From Cupriavidus taiwanensis (lineage in GTDB: Bacteria; Pseudomonadota; Gammaproteobacteria; Burkholderiales; Burkholderiaceae): 16,445 nt of DNA. Location: positions 1 to 16,445 of the forward strand of contig NZ_OFTT01000005.1 of the NCBI RefSeq assembly GCF_900250075.1. Reading direction: 5' to 3'. The notes below the pieces were generated by a model. That model searched no databases. It saw only the letters and a program-made list of their open reading frames with translations, and had not been told where the DNA came from. The position numbers and the translations under genes are program-made. Below are positions 6,883 to 14,144 of this stretch, one piece after another. Each line of letters begins with the position of its first letter. The stretch's first letter is position 1.

Positions 6883-7956
6883 TTAGGCGGCTTTCACTGC
6901 CTTGGCAACCAGTTCACCGAAGGCCTTGCAGCCCAGCGTGCCGCCGAGGTCGGGCGTACGGGTGGCCGGGCTTTCCAGAACCTTGTCGACAGCAGCTTCC
7001 ATCGCTGTGCCGGCGCGCAGGAACTCCGGCTTGTTGCGTCGCTCGCCGATCCATTGCATCAGCATGGCTACCGACAGAATCATCGACGTCGGGTTTGCCT
7101 TGTCCTGGTTCTGGATATCCGGGGCCGAGCCGTGCTGGGCCTGGGCGCAGCAGTTCGTGTCGCTCGCCATGATCGAGCCAGCAAGCCCCAGGCTGCCCGA
7201 CAGCTCGCTGGCCAGGTCCGACAGGATGTCGCCGTAGAAATTCGTGGTCACGATCACGTCGTAGCGGGACGGGTCACGCACCAGGTGAGCCGCCATTGCA
7301 TCGACCAGAACGTCGTTGACTGTCACTTCCGGGAAGTCTGCCGCCACGCGACGCACGCATTCCAGGAACAGGCCGTCGGTCATGTGGAAGCTGTTGGCCT
7401 TGTGGATGGCCGTGACCTTCTTGTTACGCTGCATCGCCAGCTCGAAGGAACGGCGGGCAATACGTTCGCTGCAGTGAGCGGTAATCTTGCGAATCGACAG
7501 AGCCATGTCGGGGCTCGGCATGACTTCGCCCCAGCCCTTGCTCATGTTGCGATCCGGGTAAAAGCCTTCCGTGGCCTCGCGCATGATCACCAGGTCCATG
7601 GTCTTGCCTTCTTTCATGTTCGAAGGCAGGAACGGACGGGTACGGGCCGGCCGCACGTTTGCGTACAGGTCCAGGCCAACACGGAAACCAGCCGACACAT
7701 TACGACCGCCCTTTTCGGGGGTGGGATAGTCGGCATGCGATTGCGTACCGAGGATGATGCCGTCGTAAGTCTTGGCGCGATCCAGAACTTCTTGACGGAG
7801 CGTGGTGCCGTACTTTTCCAGGCTAACGAAACCGACGTCGTCGTAGTCGTATTCCAAGCCCAGCTTAAAAGTGGCGTCCGCTGCTTTCAGGACGTCCATC
7901 GCTGCGCCAACGATTTCCGGGCCGATGCCGTCGCACGGCAGAACAAGAATCCTCAT
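6883..7956 (-). CDS. NAD-dependent isocitrate/isopropylmalate/tartrate-type dehydrogenase
   Basis: A 357-residue decarboxylating beta-hydroxyacid dehydrogenase. Family reaction: oxidation of a 2-hydroxyacid with a neighbouring carboxylate, followed by loss of CO2, with Mg/Mn and NAD(P). Expected substrate and metal residues are present: R92 and R102 in GFRVGLDLYANVRPAR, R126 in IMREATEGFYPD, K186 in HKANSFHMTDGLF, D219 in VLVDAMAAHL, and D243/D247 in NFYGDILSDLASELSGSLG. The cofactor loop HGSAPDI (275-281) with Asp-Ile rather than Lys-Tyr points to NAD. REATEGFY differs from isopropylmalate (RELTGG) and isocitrate (RENTEG) enzymes, so tartrate, malate, isopropylmalate-like or another substituted malate all remain possible. 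GGAG lies eight bases before the ATG. It has its own promoter with the shared operator and heads the minus-strand unit with the lactonase. Confidence 0.85.
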   Translation of the reverse strand: MRILVLPCDGIGPEIVGAAMDVLKAADATFKLGLEYDYDDVGFVSLEKYGTTLRQEVLDRAKTYDGIILGTQSHADYPTPEKGGRNVSAGFRVGLDLYANVRPARTRPFLPSNMKEGKTMDLVIMREATEGFYPDRNMSKGWGEVMPSPDMALSIRKITAHCSERIARRSFELAMQRNKKVTAIHKANSFHMTDGLFLECVRRVAADFPEVTVNDVLVDAMAAHLVRDPSRYDVIVTTNFYGDILSDLASELSGSLGLAGSIMASDTNCCAQAQHGSAPDIQNQDKANPTSMILSVAMLMQWIGERRNKPEFLRAGTAMEAAVDKVLESPATRTPDLGGTLGCKAFGELVAKAVKAA

Positions 7957-8007
7957 TATCTATCTCCGATGTAAGTGTGTGTCCGGCACCATCTGCCGCG
8001 ACTTCGT

Positions 8008-8035
8008 AGTGTAGCCCCGAAACGTACTATGTCAA
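8008..8035 (-). promoter_or_regulatory. Sigma-70 promoter of the dehydrogenase gene
   Basis: On the minus strand a perfect TTGACA (8030-8035) and a TACACT (8008-8013) are 16 bases apart. The motif AGGTTG.CATAGTAC plus TACACT is nearly the same as in the pyruvate kinase promoter. The shared operator overlaps the -35. Confidence 0.65.
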
Positions 8036-8046
8036 CCTAAAATACC
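8023..8046. promoter_or_regulatory. Shared palindromic operator, site 3 (dehydrogenase promoter)
   Basis: GTACTATG at 8024 and AAAATACC ending at 8046 repeat the spacing of sites 1 and 2 (cores 18 bases apart), with the second core degenerate (ATAC). The centre contains CAACCT, also present in site 1 and site 4. Confidence 0.65.
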
Positions 8047-8375
8047 AAAAAGGGGAAGGAATTGTACCGGCGGGCGTCTGAGATGCTGCGTTCAGGCACT
8101 AAACACCCCAGGTTAGTGACGCATAGACGTCAAAAAGGCGCGTTCGGGGACCAATACACCGCACCGTTGAGCACACAAGCTGTTGCCCGCCCTTTCACGA
8201 GTGGCCAAGGCGATGTTGGCCGCCGCCAAAGTCGCGATTCATATGACCAAAAGGCCTCTTGGATCATCTCGGGCGACTACAGCCTTCCTGACAAACGCTT
8301 TACGTGATTACCCGAGGTTTGGCCCTTCCGTGCTTGACGTACTTCTGTGTCGTCGCTAACGTTCTTTGCAAGCGC
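8047..8375. other. Intergenic region upstream of the transporter operon, no gene seen
   Basis: About 330 bases between the dehydrogenase promoter and the TctC operator cluster. No frame resembles a known protein. A small stem GGCCA/TGGCC occurs near 8203-8221. A possible -35 TTGCAA (8366-8371) precedes the operator cluster, but no good -10 follows it at the right distance, so the transporter promoter is not firmly placed. Confidence 0.5.
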
Positions 8376-8414
8376 AAAGTACCAACCTGTTTGTACTTTG
8401 ACTACGCAAATACC
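8376..8414. promoter_or_regulatory. Shared operator, site 4: three half-sites before the TctC gene
   Basis: AAAGTAC (8376-8382) and GTACTTT (8393-8399) form a perfect inverted repeat over ten bases, and a third half-site AAATACC follows (8408-8414). The second and third half-sites are spaced almost as in sites 1-3 (cores 17 rather than 18 bases apart). This may allow two alternative or cooperative binding modes just upstream of the ribosome site. Confidence 0.6.
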
Positions 8415-8433
8415 AGAAGATATGGAGATACGA

Positions 8434-9396
8434 ATGATTCGTTCACGCGGCCTCATTGCAAAGGCCATGCAGTTCTGCGCGGTTCTCGCGCTGTCTACGT
8501 CGGCGTTTGCACTCGACAGCGTCAAGATGATGATCCCCGGTACGCCCGGTGGTGGCTTCGACCAAGCCGCCCGCACGCTGGGCAAAGCCATGCAGGAGTC
8601 CGGCCAGGCAAAATCGGTTTCCTATGAGCACCGCGCTGGCGCCGGTGGCAGCATTGGCCTGGCGCAATTCGTGAACGCCAACAAGGGGGACCCCAACGCC
8701 CTGATTGTTACCAGCGTGAACACGGTCACCGGCATCCTGCAAAGCCGGTCGACCACGTCTCTGATGCAGGCGACGCCTGTCGCAGTGGTGTTCACGGAGT
8801 TCAACGTTCTCGCCGTGGGTAAGAACTCGCCGTACAAGTCGATGGCGGACCTCCTCGCAGCATTTAAGAAGGAGCCAACGAGCGTTCGTTGGGGTGGCGG
8901 CTCGAAGGGCGGTATCGACCACTTGGGCATCCTCGAACTGGCTCGTGACGTCGGGGTGTCTGGGGATAAGGTGAACTACATCCCGCTTGGAGGCGGCGGA
9001 GAAACTAACGCTGCCGTACTGGGTGGGCACGTGACTGTAATTTCTGGCGGATACCCGGAGATTGCCAAGTTTGTTGAGGCCGGCCAGATGCGGCTGCTCG
9101 CCGTCACGTCGCCGACCCGCATCCCCGGCGTGAACGCGCCGACGCTCAAAGAACTGGGCTACAACGTCGTGACTGGGAACTGGCGCGCCTTCCTTGGCGC
9201 ACCCGGCATCAGCGCGCCTCAAAAGCAGGGTCTGGTCGACGCAGTAACCAAAGCCACCGCATCGCCTTCCTGGCAGGTAGCGCTTAAGACGAACAACTGG
9301 ACCCCGACACTGATCACGGGGCCGGAACTGGATGCCTTTTTAAAGGCGGAGAGCTCGCGCTATGAAAAGGCGCTGAAGGACAGTGGACTGCTATGA
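8434..9396 (+). CDS. tctC: Bug/TctC-family periplasmic substrate-binding protein (second copy)
   Basis: A 320-residue solute receptor of the tripartite tricarboxylate transporter. The signal peptide ends at SAFA|LDS (residue 26). Family motifs: VKMMIPGTPGGGFDQAARTL, EHRAGAGGSIGLAQF, the ligand loop GGGSKGGIDHLG and YIPLGGGGETNAAVLGGHV. It is more diverged from the classical Bug pattern than the protein at 2803 (ligand-loop residues differ), so the two may recognise different acids. ATG 8434 has GGAG six bases upstream; in-frame starts at 8422 and a GTG at 8347 lack good ribosome sites. Its stop overlaps the next gene's start (ATGA, 9393-9396), so it is translationally coupled with TctB. The operator cluster directly upstream suggests control by the same regulator. 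Confidence 0.92.
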   Translation: MIRSRGLIAKAMQFCAVLALSTSAFALDSVKMMIPGTPGGGFDQAARTLGKAMQESGQAKSVSYEHRAGAGGSIGLAQFVNANKGDPNALIVTSVNTVTGILQSRSTTSLMQATPVAVVFTEFNVLAVGKNSPYKSMADLLAAFKKEPTSVRWGGGSKGGIDHLGILELARDVGVSGDKVNYIPLGGGGETNAAVLGGHVTVISGGYPEIAKFVEAGQMRLLAVTSPTRIPGVNAPTLKELGYNVVTGNWRAFLGAPGISAPQKQGLVDAVTKATASPSWQVALKTNNWTPTLITGPELDAFLKAESSRYEKALKDSGLL

Positions 9397-9941
9397 AGAC
9401 GAGTGAACACTTGCAACCTATGCAGTTTCCCGAGGAAGACGTGAGTCTCGATAAGCCGGCATCCCCGAACTACGCACACGTGCTTATTGGTGCGGCCCTG
9501 TTGGCGTGCTCCATGATGCTAGTCGCAGGGGCGCTGGCGCTCCCCCAAGACAAGGGGTACACAATTATCGGCGCACAGGCGTTTCCGTTTGCAGTTGCCT
9601 TTCTGCTGTTTATGGTTGGCGTTGGGCTGACATGGCAGGGGATCAAAGGAGGATTTCGTTTCCTACCCGCAGAGGCGGCCGCCGCAGCACCACTGGGTGG
9701 CAAGCAGATGCGTAGCGCATTGTGGATCTCCGCCGGCCTTCTCGTGAATGCACTGCTCATTACGCAGATTGGCTTCGTGTTGTCTTCGACACTGCTGTTT
9801 GTCGCCGCCGCACGGGCATTTGGCAGCAATCGTTGGGCCAAGGACATCCTTATTGGCCTGGCGCTGACGGTCCCCGTCTACTTGGGCTTTACACAAGGCC
9901 TGGGTGTTCCGCTGCCCGCTCTCATCAACTCGTGGATCTGA
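9393..9941 (+). CDS. tctB: Small membrane subunit of tripartite tricarboxylate transporter
   Basis: A 182-residue inner-membrane protein with about four predicted helices: residues 29-50 (LIGAALLACSMMLVAGALAL), 60-83 (AFPFAVAFLLFMVGVGLTW), 109-138 (ALWISAGLLVNALLITQIGF and following) and 153-178. A polar N-terminus of about 27 residues precedes helix 1. TctB is the small partner of TctA and is poorly conserved; identity rests on size, topology, the QAFPF segment and position between TctC and TctA. The ATG overlaps the TctC stop. The gene ends 26 bases before the TctA start. Confidence 0.88.
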   Translation: MKTSEHLQPMQFPEEDVSLDKPASPNYAHVLIGAALLACSMMLVAGALALPQDKGYTIIGAQAFPFAVAFLLFMVGVGLTWQGIKGGFRFLPAEAAAAAPLGGKQMRSALWISAGLLVNALLITQIGFVLSSTLLFVAAARAFGSNRWAKDILIGLALTVPVYLGFTQGLGVPLPALINSWI

Positions 9942-9967
9942 CGAGTAACTAGATACTGGTGGAAAAA

Positions 9968-11479
9968 ATGGTCGAAGTATGGATGCCCCTCCTGCAGGGG
10001 TTCGGCGCAGCATTGTCTCCGGAAAACTTGATGTGGGGATTCGTTGGCTGCTTGCTGGGTACGATGATTGGGGTGCTGCCTGGCATTGGCTCGGCGCTGA
10101 CCGTCGCGATGTTGTTGCCTCTGACTGCGAAGGTGGAGCCCACCGGCGCGCTGATCATGTTCGCCGGGATCTACTACGGCGCAATGTTCGGTGGGTCAAC
10201 GACATCGATCTTGTTGAATACGCCGGGTGAGTCGTCCTCTATGGTCACCGCCATGGAAGGAAACCTGATGGCGAAGAACGGGCGTGCCGGCCCGGCGCTC
10301 AGCACTGCAGCGATCGGCTCCTTCGTGGCAGGCTTGATTGCGACAGTGCTGGTGACGCTGTTTGCGCCGTCGATTGCCGCCTTCGCGCTTCAGTTCGGAC
10401 CGACGGAGTACTTCGCGATCCTGGTCCTCGCATTTGTCACGGTGTCGTCGCTGCTTGGGGCCTCTCTGCTCCGCGGCATGGCCAGTCTGGGGCTTGGTCT
10501 GATGCTCGGCCTGATTGGTATGGACAGCGTTTCGGGGTTTGCGCGATACACGCTAGGCGTGCCCGAGCTCATCGACGGCATCGAAGTCGTGCTCGTCGCT
10601 GTTGGCTTGTTTGCTGTCTCGGAATCCCTCTACAACGTTCTGTATGAGGGGGAAGGGGATACCAAGGTCCATAAGATGTCGTCGCTTCATATGACGGCTA
10701 GCGACTGGAAGCGCTCGGTCCCGGCGTGGATCCGCGGCGCGCTTATCGGATTTCCGTTTGGCTCGATCCCTGCTGGCGGCGCGGAGATTCCGACGTTCCT
10801 GTCTTATGCGACGGAGCGGAAGCTCAGCAAGTATCCGCAAGAGTTCGCGCCGAATCACGGCATTGGTGCCATTGAAGGCGTCGCTGGCCCTGAGGCCGCA
10901 AACAATGCCTCCGCGACTGGTGCGCTCGTTCCGCTCCTGACGCTTGGCATTCCGACGTCTTCGACGGCGGCAGTCATGTTGGCGGCATTTCAGAATTACA
11001 ACCTCCAGCCGGGTCCACTGTTGTTTCAAACCTCGGGCGATATCGTCTGGGCTCTGATCGCCTCGCTGTTCGTTGGCAATGTCATCCTCCTGGTATTGAA
11101 CCTGCCGCTCGTGCGGGTGTGGGTGAAGTTGCTCAACGTTCCACGACCATACCTTTACGCAGGCATTCTGGTCTTTGCCACGATTGGTGTCTACGGCATG
11201 CGTCAGTCGTGGTTTGACCTGGTCCTCATGTTTCTGATTGGGTGGGCTGGGGTTGCGATGCGGAAATTCGACTTTCCCGTAGCTCCCGTCATCGTGGGCA
11301 TGATTCTGGGTCCCATGGCTGAGAAGCAGCTTCGGCTGGCGATGTCTATCAGCCAAGGCGACTGGCTCGTGTTCTTTACTCAGCCGATTTCGGCAACGCT
11401 GTTGGGCGCTACGTTCCTCATCCTGTTTGTGCCATACATCCTTCGGCGGCGTGGGATTCGCCTCGCTGAGGACGACTGA
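9968..11479 (+). CDS. tctA: Large membrane subunit of tripartite tricarboxylate transporter
   Basis: A 503-residue inner-membrane transport channel with about 12 helices, which moves the carboxylate delivered by TctC using an ion gradient. Family motifs are clear: the first repeat [20 protein letters not shown] (near residue 33), [19 protein letters not shown], and the second repeat [18 protein letters not shown], with [20 protein letters not shown] and [15 protein letters not shown]. The inverted repeat of the two GxPG-type motifs is the hallmark of the family. ATG 9968 follows GGTGG by five bases; an in-frame GTG at 9959 has no ribosome site and would add three residues. A terminator follows at 11519, closing the tctCBA operon. 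Confidence 0.93.
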   Translation: MVEVWMPLLQGFGAALSPENLMWGFVGCLLGTMIGVLPGIGSALTVAMLLPLTAKVEPTGALIMFAGIYYGAMFGGSTTSILLNTPGESSSMVTAMEGNLMAKNGRAGPALSTAAIGSFVAGLIATVLVTLFAPSIAAFALQFGPTEYFAILVLAFVTVSSLLGASLLRGMASLGLGLMLGLIGMDSVSGFARYTLGVPELIDGIEVVLVAVGLFAVSESLYNVLYEGEGDTKVHKMSSLHMTASDWKRSVPAWIRGALIGFPFGSIPAGGAEIPTFLSYATERKLSKYPQEFAPNHGIGAIEGVAGPEAANNASATGALVPLLTLGIPTSSTAAVMLAAFQNYNLQPGPLLFQTSGDIVWALIASLFVGNVILLVLNLPLVRVWVKLLNVPRPYLYAGILVFATIGVYGMRQSWFDLVLMFLIGWAGVAMRKFDFPVAPVIVGMILGPMAEKQLRLAMSISQGDWLVFFTQPISATLLGATFLILFVPYILRRRGIRLAEDD

Positions 11480-11518
11480 GCGTACGGTGTGATCGAGTTG
11501 GGCAGCCAGGTCGTCTGA

Positions 11519-11554
11519 ACGGGAGGGGGTCCGAATGGAACGCCTCCCGTTTTT
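11519..11554 (+). terminator. Rho-independent terminator after tctA
   Basis: ACGGGAGG (11519-11526) pairs perfectly with CCTCCCGT (11543-11550) over a 16-base loop and is followed at once by a T run (11550-11554). It lies 40 bases after the tctA stop. Confidence 0.85.
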
Positions 11555-11637
11555 GCGTCAGCGCGTGTGAACTTTGAAGCAATGCATTCGAAGAAAGGCG
11601 ACGAGGTTCCCGACCAGTAGTGCGTAAGGAGTTTCAA

Positions 11638-12687
11638 GTGGAAAAGGTTCTCAAAGCGCTATGCGCGCTCCTAATCGGCGGCAGTGCTGGGGCAGCCTTT
11701 GCGATGGTGCATGCGCCAGTACCATGGCTGATAGGCCCGCTATTGACCGTCGCGCTATGCAATCTTGCGGGATCTCGCTTTGACACTCCCCGCTGGCTTC
11801 GCGCGACTGGCCAATGGTTAATCGGGGTCGCATTAGGTCTGCATTTCACCCCCTCGATGGTTGCTCAGATAGCGACCTATGTCCCCTACATGGTGGCGGC
11901 AGCTTTCGTCGCGATTCTCTTTGGGCTGATTGGAGGCTGGGCAATCTCAAAATTTGCCGGAGTGGACCGAGCGACCGCCCACTTTGCGACCGCCATGGGT
12001 GGAGCCCCCGAGATGGCTGTTGCAGCCGAGCGGGAAGGGGCTTGCATCGACCAAGTCGTCACCTCGCACATGCTGCGGGTATTGCTCACAGTATCCATCG
12101 TGCCCGCTGCCGTACAGTATGGGGCGCAACTTACGCCTCACCTGAAAATCCACGGGGCGAGCTTCTTGCCGACTATCCCGCTAGTGCTCCTCGCCGGCAT
12201 CGCACTTTGCTGTGCGGTCGCGGCAAAGCGCTACAACTTCCCGAACGCATATGCCCTTATCCCGCTGTTTGTCACCGCGGGAGTAACAGCATCCGATCTC
12301 GCCGTACTGGAGGAAGTCCCAAGATGGATCAGTGTGTGTGCACAAATCCTCGTCGCTGTCTCGCTTGGAGCGCGGTTTAGCCCGGAGTCTCTAGCTGCGT
12401 CACGCAGGCTGCTGGTGCCTATCGTCCTGTACAGCCTGGTCAGTATTGGCATGGCAGCGCTAGGGGGGGTCGCACTCGCAAAGTTTCTGGGGATGCCCGC
12501 TTCGACGGGAGTGCTCAGTCTAGCGCCAGGTGGGATGGCGGACATGGGCATCGCTGCGGATGCGCTCGGTCTAGCCGTGCCAATAGTGACCGGATTTCAT
12601 GTCATTAGAGTAGCGCTGGTTGTGCTGCTCTCCTGGCCGGCATACAAATGCGTCCGTTATCGTCGAACTAGACCTGGAGCCGCTTAA
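11638..12687 (+). CDS. AbrB-family integral membrane protein (Gram-negative AbrB duplication type)
   Basis: A 349-residue polytopic inner-membrane protein with about ten helices in two related halves. The first half carries the family signature HAPVPWLIGPLLTVALCNL (about residues 26-44) and GGWAISKFAGVDRATAHFAT, GGAPEMAVAAEREG; the second half repeats it as FLGMPASTGVLSLAPGGMADMGIAADALG followed by FHVIRV, shown here only in part. The family (also labelled ammonia monooxygenase regulator by homology) has no firm function, though some members sit by transport genes. The GTG at 11638 has AAGGAG six bases upstream, better than an in-frame GTG at 11620. It lies after the tctA terminator and has no GTAC operator upstream, so it may be expressed separately or by read-through. 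Confidence 0.85.
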   Translation: MEKVLKALCALLIGGSAGAAFAMVHAPVPWLIGPLLTVALCNLAGSRFDTPRWLRATGQWLIGVALGLHFTPSMVAQIATYVPYMVAAAFVAILFGLIGGWAISKFAGVDRATAHFATAMGGAPEMAVAAEREGACIDQVVTSHMLRVLLTVSIVPAAVQYGAQLTPHLKIHGASFLPTIPLVLLAGIALCCAVAAKRYNFPNAYALIPLFVTAGVTASDLAVLEEVPRWISVCAQILVAVSLGARFSPESLAASRRLLVPIVLYSLVSIGMAALGGVALAKFLGMPASTGVLSLAPGGMADMGIAADALGLAVPIVTGFHVIRVALVVLLSWPAYKCVRYRRTRPGAA

Positions 12688-12937
12688 GTGAGGTGGCCGG
12701 TGGCTCCCCAACCGTCTTCAATTTGGGCAGATTTTTTTGCAGTGCGGCCCAATTGCCGGCCGGCAGAAATTGGCCGCTTCAGTAGTCATGGTAGGTGTAC
12801 GAGAGAGCGAGAGACGCGAAGATTCCACTTGAAAACGACGGGGCCGCGGCTGCACTGCCGGCGCCCCTCGCCGAGCGCGCGCAGCTCAGTCGCAGTGATT
12901 GACTCGGCGCGCGGTTGCTACATTTGGCATGTACGCT
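12688..12937. other. Intergenic stretch after the AbrB gene, no intact gene
   Basis: No complete gene is recognised. It contains a run of seven T (12732-12738), an imperfect long palindrome (12744-12777), and a frame ending ...LPAPLAERAQLSRSD before a TGA near 12901 that could be the tail of a lost gene, which I cannot assign. Loss of a clear reading pattern here marks the left border of the decayed region. Confidence 0.4.
12744..12777. repeat. Imperfect palindrome with GCCGGCCGGC centre
   Basis: GCGGCCCAATT (12744-12754) and AATTGGCCGC (12768-12777) flank the self-complementary GCCGGCCGGC (12755-12764). It could be a strong cruciform, a transposon end or a recombination remnant. I do not recognise a specific element. 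Confidence 0.45.
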
Positions 12938-13066
12938 TCAGAAGCCTACCGTCTGGAACCAGAACGGCGAGCCGGCAACCGCCATCGCCACAGCTAGCGC
13001 CGTCATTTGAATGAGGGCCGCGCCCAGACGGTTCAGGCGCGGCAGCTTTGTGAAGTTGCGAGGGCG
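12938..13066 (-). pseudogene. Remnant or small hydrophobic segment, possible divergent gene fragment
   Basis: A minus-strand frame reads FTKLPRLNRLGAALIQMT, then LAVAMAVAGSPFWFQTVGF and a stop (the two parts are contiguous). This has the shape of a short basic start plus one membrane helix. No start codon with a ribosome site is in frame near residue 1. It lies divergent from the PepSY gene, where a facing pair of regulator boxes sits. It resembles the hydrophobic part of the frame at 5387-5503. It may be the N-terminal part of a lost inner-membrane protein or a decayed small gene; confidence is low. Confidence 0.3.
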
Positions 13067-13114
13067 AGCATGGCAGGGGTGGGGCGTTAAGATGGCGGCA
13101 TGATGCGGGGAGCG

Positions 13115-13157
13115 ACCTGAATGGTGCCTGAGCGGCCTGTTCAGGTAATGTTCAGGT
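13115..13157. promoter_or_regulatory. Two facing direct-repeat boxes, candidate response-regulator operators
   Basis: On the plus strand GTTCAGGT occurs at 13139-13146 and again at 13150-13157, an exact repeat with an 11-base period. On the minus strand a related pair is ACCTGAAT (13115-13122) and GCCTGAGC (13126-13133), again 11 bases apart and inverted relative to the first pair. Direct repeats with an 11-base period are typical of OmpR/PhoB-family binding sites. The adjacent response regulator gene is now truncated, so these are probably relics of autoregulation and a divergent target. Confidence 0.55.
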
Positions 13158-13170
13158 TGCTTCCTTGACA

Positions 13171-13549
13171 ATGTGCCCCCTGACGTCTCTGCACCTTTCC
13201 CCGTTTTCCGGCGGCGTGCGCCGTCTCGTTCGAATCGGCCTGATTGCGGCCGTGCTGGGCGTGCCTGGCCTGGGCCACGCCGATACCGACGCCGCCGATC
13301 GCGCCCGCGCCCGCGCCGCGCTGCGCTCCGGCGAGATCCTGCCGCTCTCGCGCATCCTTGATACGGTCGCGCGCCAGTACAGCGGCGATGTGATCGATGT
13401 GAAGCTCGATCGGGACGACGGCATCTGGAAATACGAAGTCAAGCTGCTGCTGCCGACCAGCACCGTGGCCAAGCTCAAGTACGATGCCCGCGACGCGACC
13501 CTGGCTGAAAGCCAAGGGGCGCGATCTCGAGCGCGTCCGCAAGCCCTGA
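13171..13549 (+). pseudogene. PepSY-domain periplasmic protein with a C-terminal frameshift
   Basis: A two-component-linked PepSY protein of about 125 residues when repaired. It has a signal peptide (LVRIGLIAAVLGVPGLGHA, cut after GHA) and a PepSY core (EILPLSRILDTVARQY, VIDVKLDRDDGIWKYEVKLL, KLKYDARDATL). In many proteobacteria such proteins precede a response regulator and sensor kinase. Near 13508-13510 a GAAA where GAA is expected shifts the frame; removing one A restores ...EAKGRDLERVRKP and a TGA at 13547, four bases before the response regulator start. Read as it stands, the frame runs on to about 13566 with an unrelated tail. ATG 13171 was chosen; a TTG at 13165 is also in frame. The change may be a true mutation or a sequencing slip in an A run. 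Confidence 0.75.
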
Positions 13550-13553
13550 CGCC

Positions 13554-13679
13554 ATGCGCATCCTAATCGTCGAAGATGAGGCGCTGCTGGCCGACCAGCT
13601 CACGCAGGCGCTCGCGCGTTGCAAAATTGTAACAGTTAATCCATCCAATATGCGTCCGTCGCGACGGGTGGACCTGTAA
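13554..13679 (+). pseudogene. Truncated OmpR-type response regulator (first ~22 residues)
   Basis: The frame begins MRILIVEDEALLADQLTQAL, the standard first strand and helix of a receiver domain with its acidic pair (E7, D8), and follows the PepSY gene by four bases as in intact operons. At about 13617-13621 similarity stops: the frame continues CKIVTVNPSN and ends at 13679 with no phospho-acceptor Asp, no remaining receiver and no DNA-binding domain. The abrupt change in composition marks a deletion or rearrangement junction. The sensor kinase expected next is absent. Confidence 0.8.
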
Positions 13680-13942
13680 CGCCGACCACGTGCGCTGCAA
13701 GCTAAGCCAGGACGACTCACTGCCACGTCGGTGCTTCCGCTAGGGTTACGGCTCCCGATTCAATTGCGGTATCGTCGTTTGTCGTTCGCTGTCAGCACGG
13801 AGCCTCGTCTAAACGCCCCTTGCGCTGGTGTGTGGCGCCAGCACGTCTCATAATATATCCTCTTCACTCTTCAACGTAGGCTCCCACCTGCAATATGTGG
13901 CGGAGAGGGCCAGACATGTACAACACAAGTTTCGAGGATGAG
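13680..13942. other. Non-coding stretch before the cold-shock remnant
   Basis: No protein-like frame is recognised. A GCTGG/CCAGC hairpin sits near 13824-13842 and is followed by the AT-rich TAATATAT, which could be the -10 region and leader of the cold-shock gene. A GGAGAGG seven bases before an ATG at 13916 offers an alternative in-frame start for that gene. Confidence 0.4.
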
Positions 13943-14144
13943 ATGGCGACCGGTATTGTGAAATGGTTGAACAGCGAAAAAACAATATGGATTCATCACG
14001 CCCGATGATGGCGGCAATGACTTGTTCGCTCATCACAAGGAAATCCAAACCGGGTTCAAGTCACTGGAGGAAGGTGCGAAGGTGGAATTCGAGGTAACGC
14101 AAGGTCTGAAGGGACCGCAAGCGTCAAAGATTCGCAAGCTATAA
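13943..14144 (+). pseudogene. csp: Cold-shock protein gene (CspA family) with one-base insertion
   Basis: Cold-shock proteins are small single-stranded nucleic acid binding beta-barrels of about 67 residues. The frame starts [13 protein letters not shown] and is then thrown out by one extra A in an A6 run (13977-13982); skipping one A restores [38 protein letters not shown] and [15 protein letters not shown] with TAA at 14142. Repaired length is 66 residues. Two core residues also differ from the usual KWFN and KGYGFI: Leu for Phe and Gln for Gly in the RNA-binding surface. Those substitutions favour real decay over a sequencing slip. The unrepaired frame ends near 14008 after about 22 residues. 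Confidence 0.85.

Noticed and set aside
6769..7974. Plus-strand 401-codon open frame
   Set aside because: It is antisense to the dehydrogenase, which has complete family motifs, promoter and ribosome site; the plus frame has none.
8443..9222. Long minus-strand frame opposite the second Bug gene
   Set aside because: High-GC shadow frame; Arg/His-rich composition and no family match.
10553..11356. Long minus-strand frame opposite tctA
   Set aside because: Shadow frame with very hydrophilic Arg/Gln/His-rich product opposite a well-supported membrane protein.
11555..11637. A GTAC operator upstream of the AbrB-family gene
   Set aside because: No GTAC palindrome with the shared spacing is present in this interval.
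13977..13983. Programmed frameshift at an AAAAAAC heptamer in the cold-shock gene
   Set aside because: The A AAA AAC slippery site drives -1 slippage and is not in the right phase; restoring the protein needs the opposite (+1) shift. A simple extra base explains it better.
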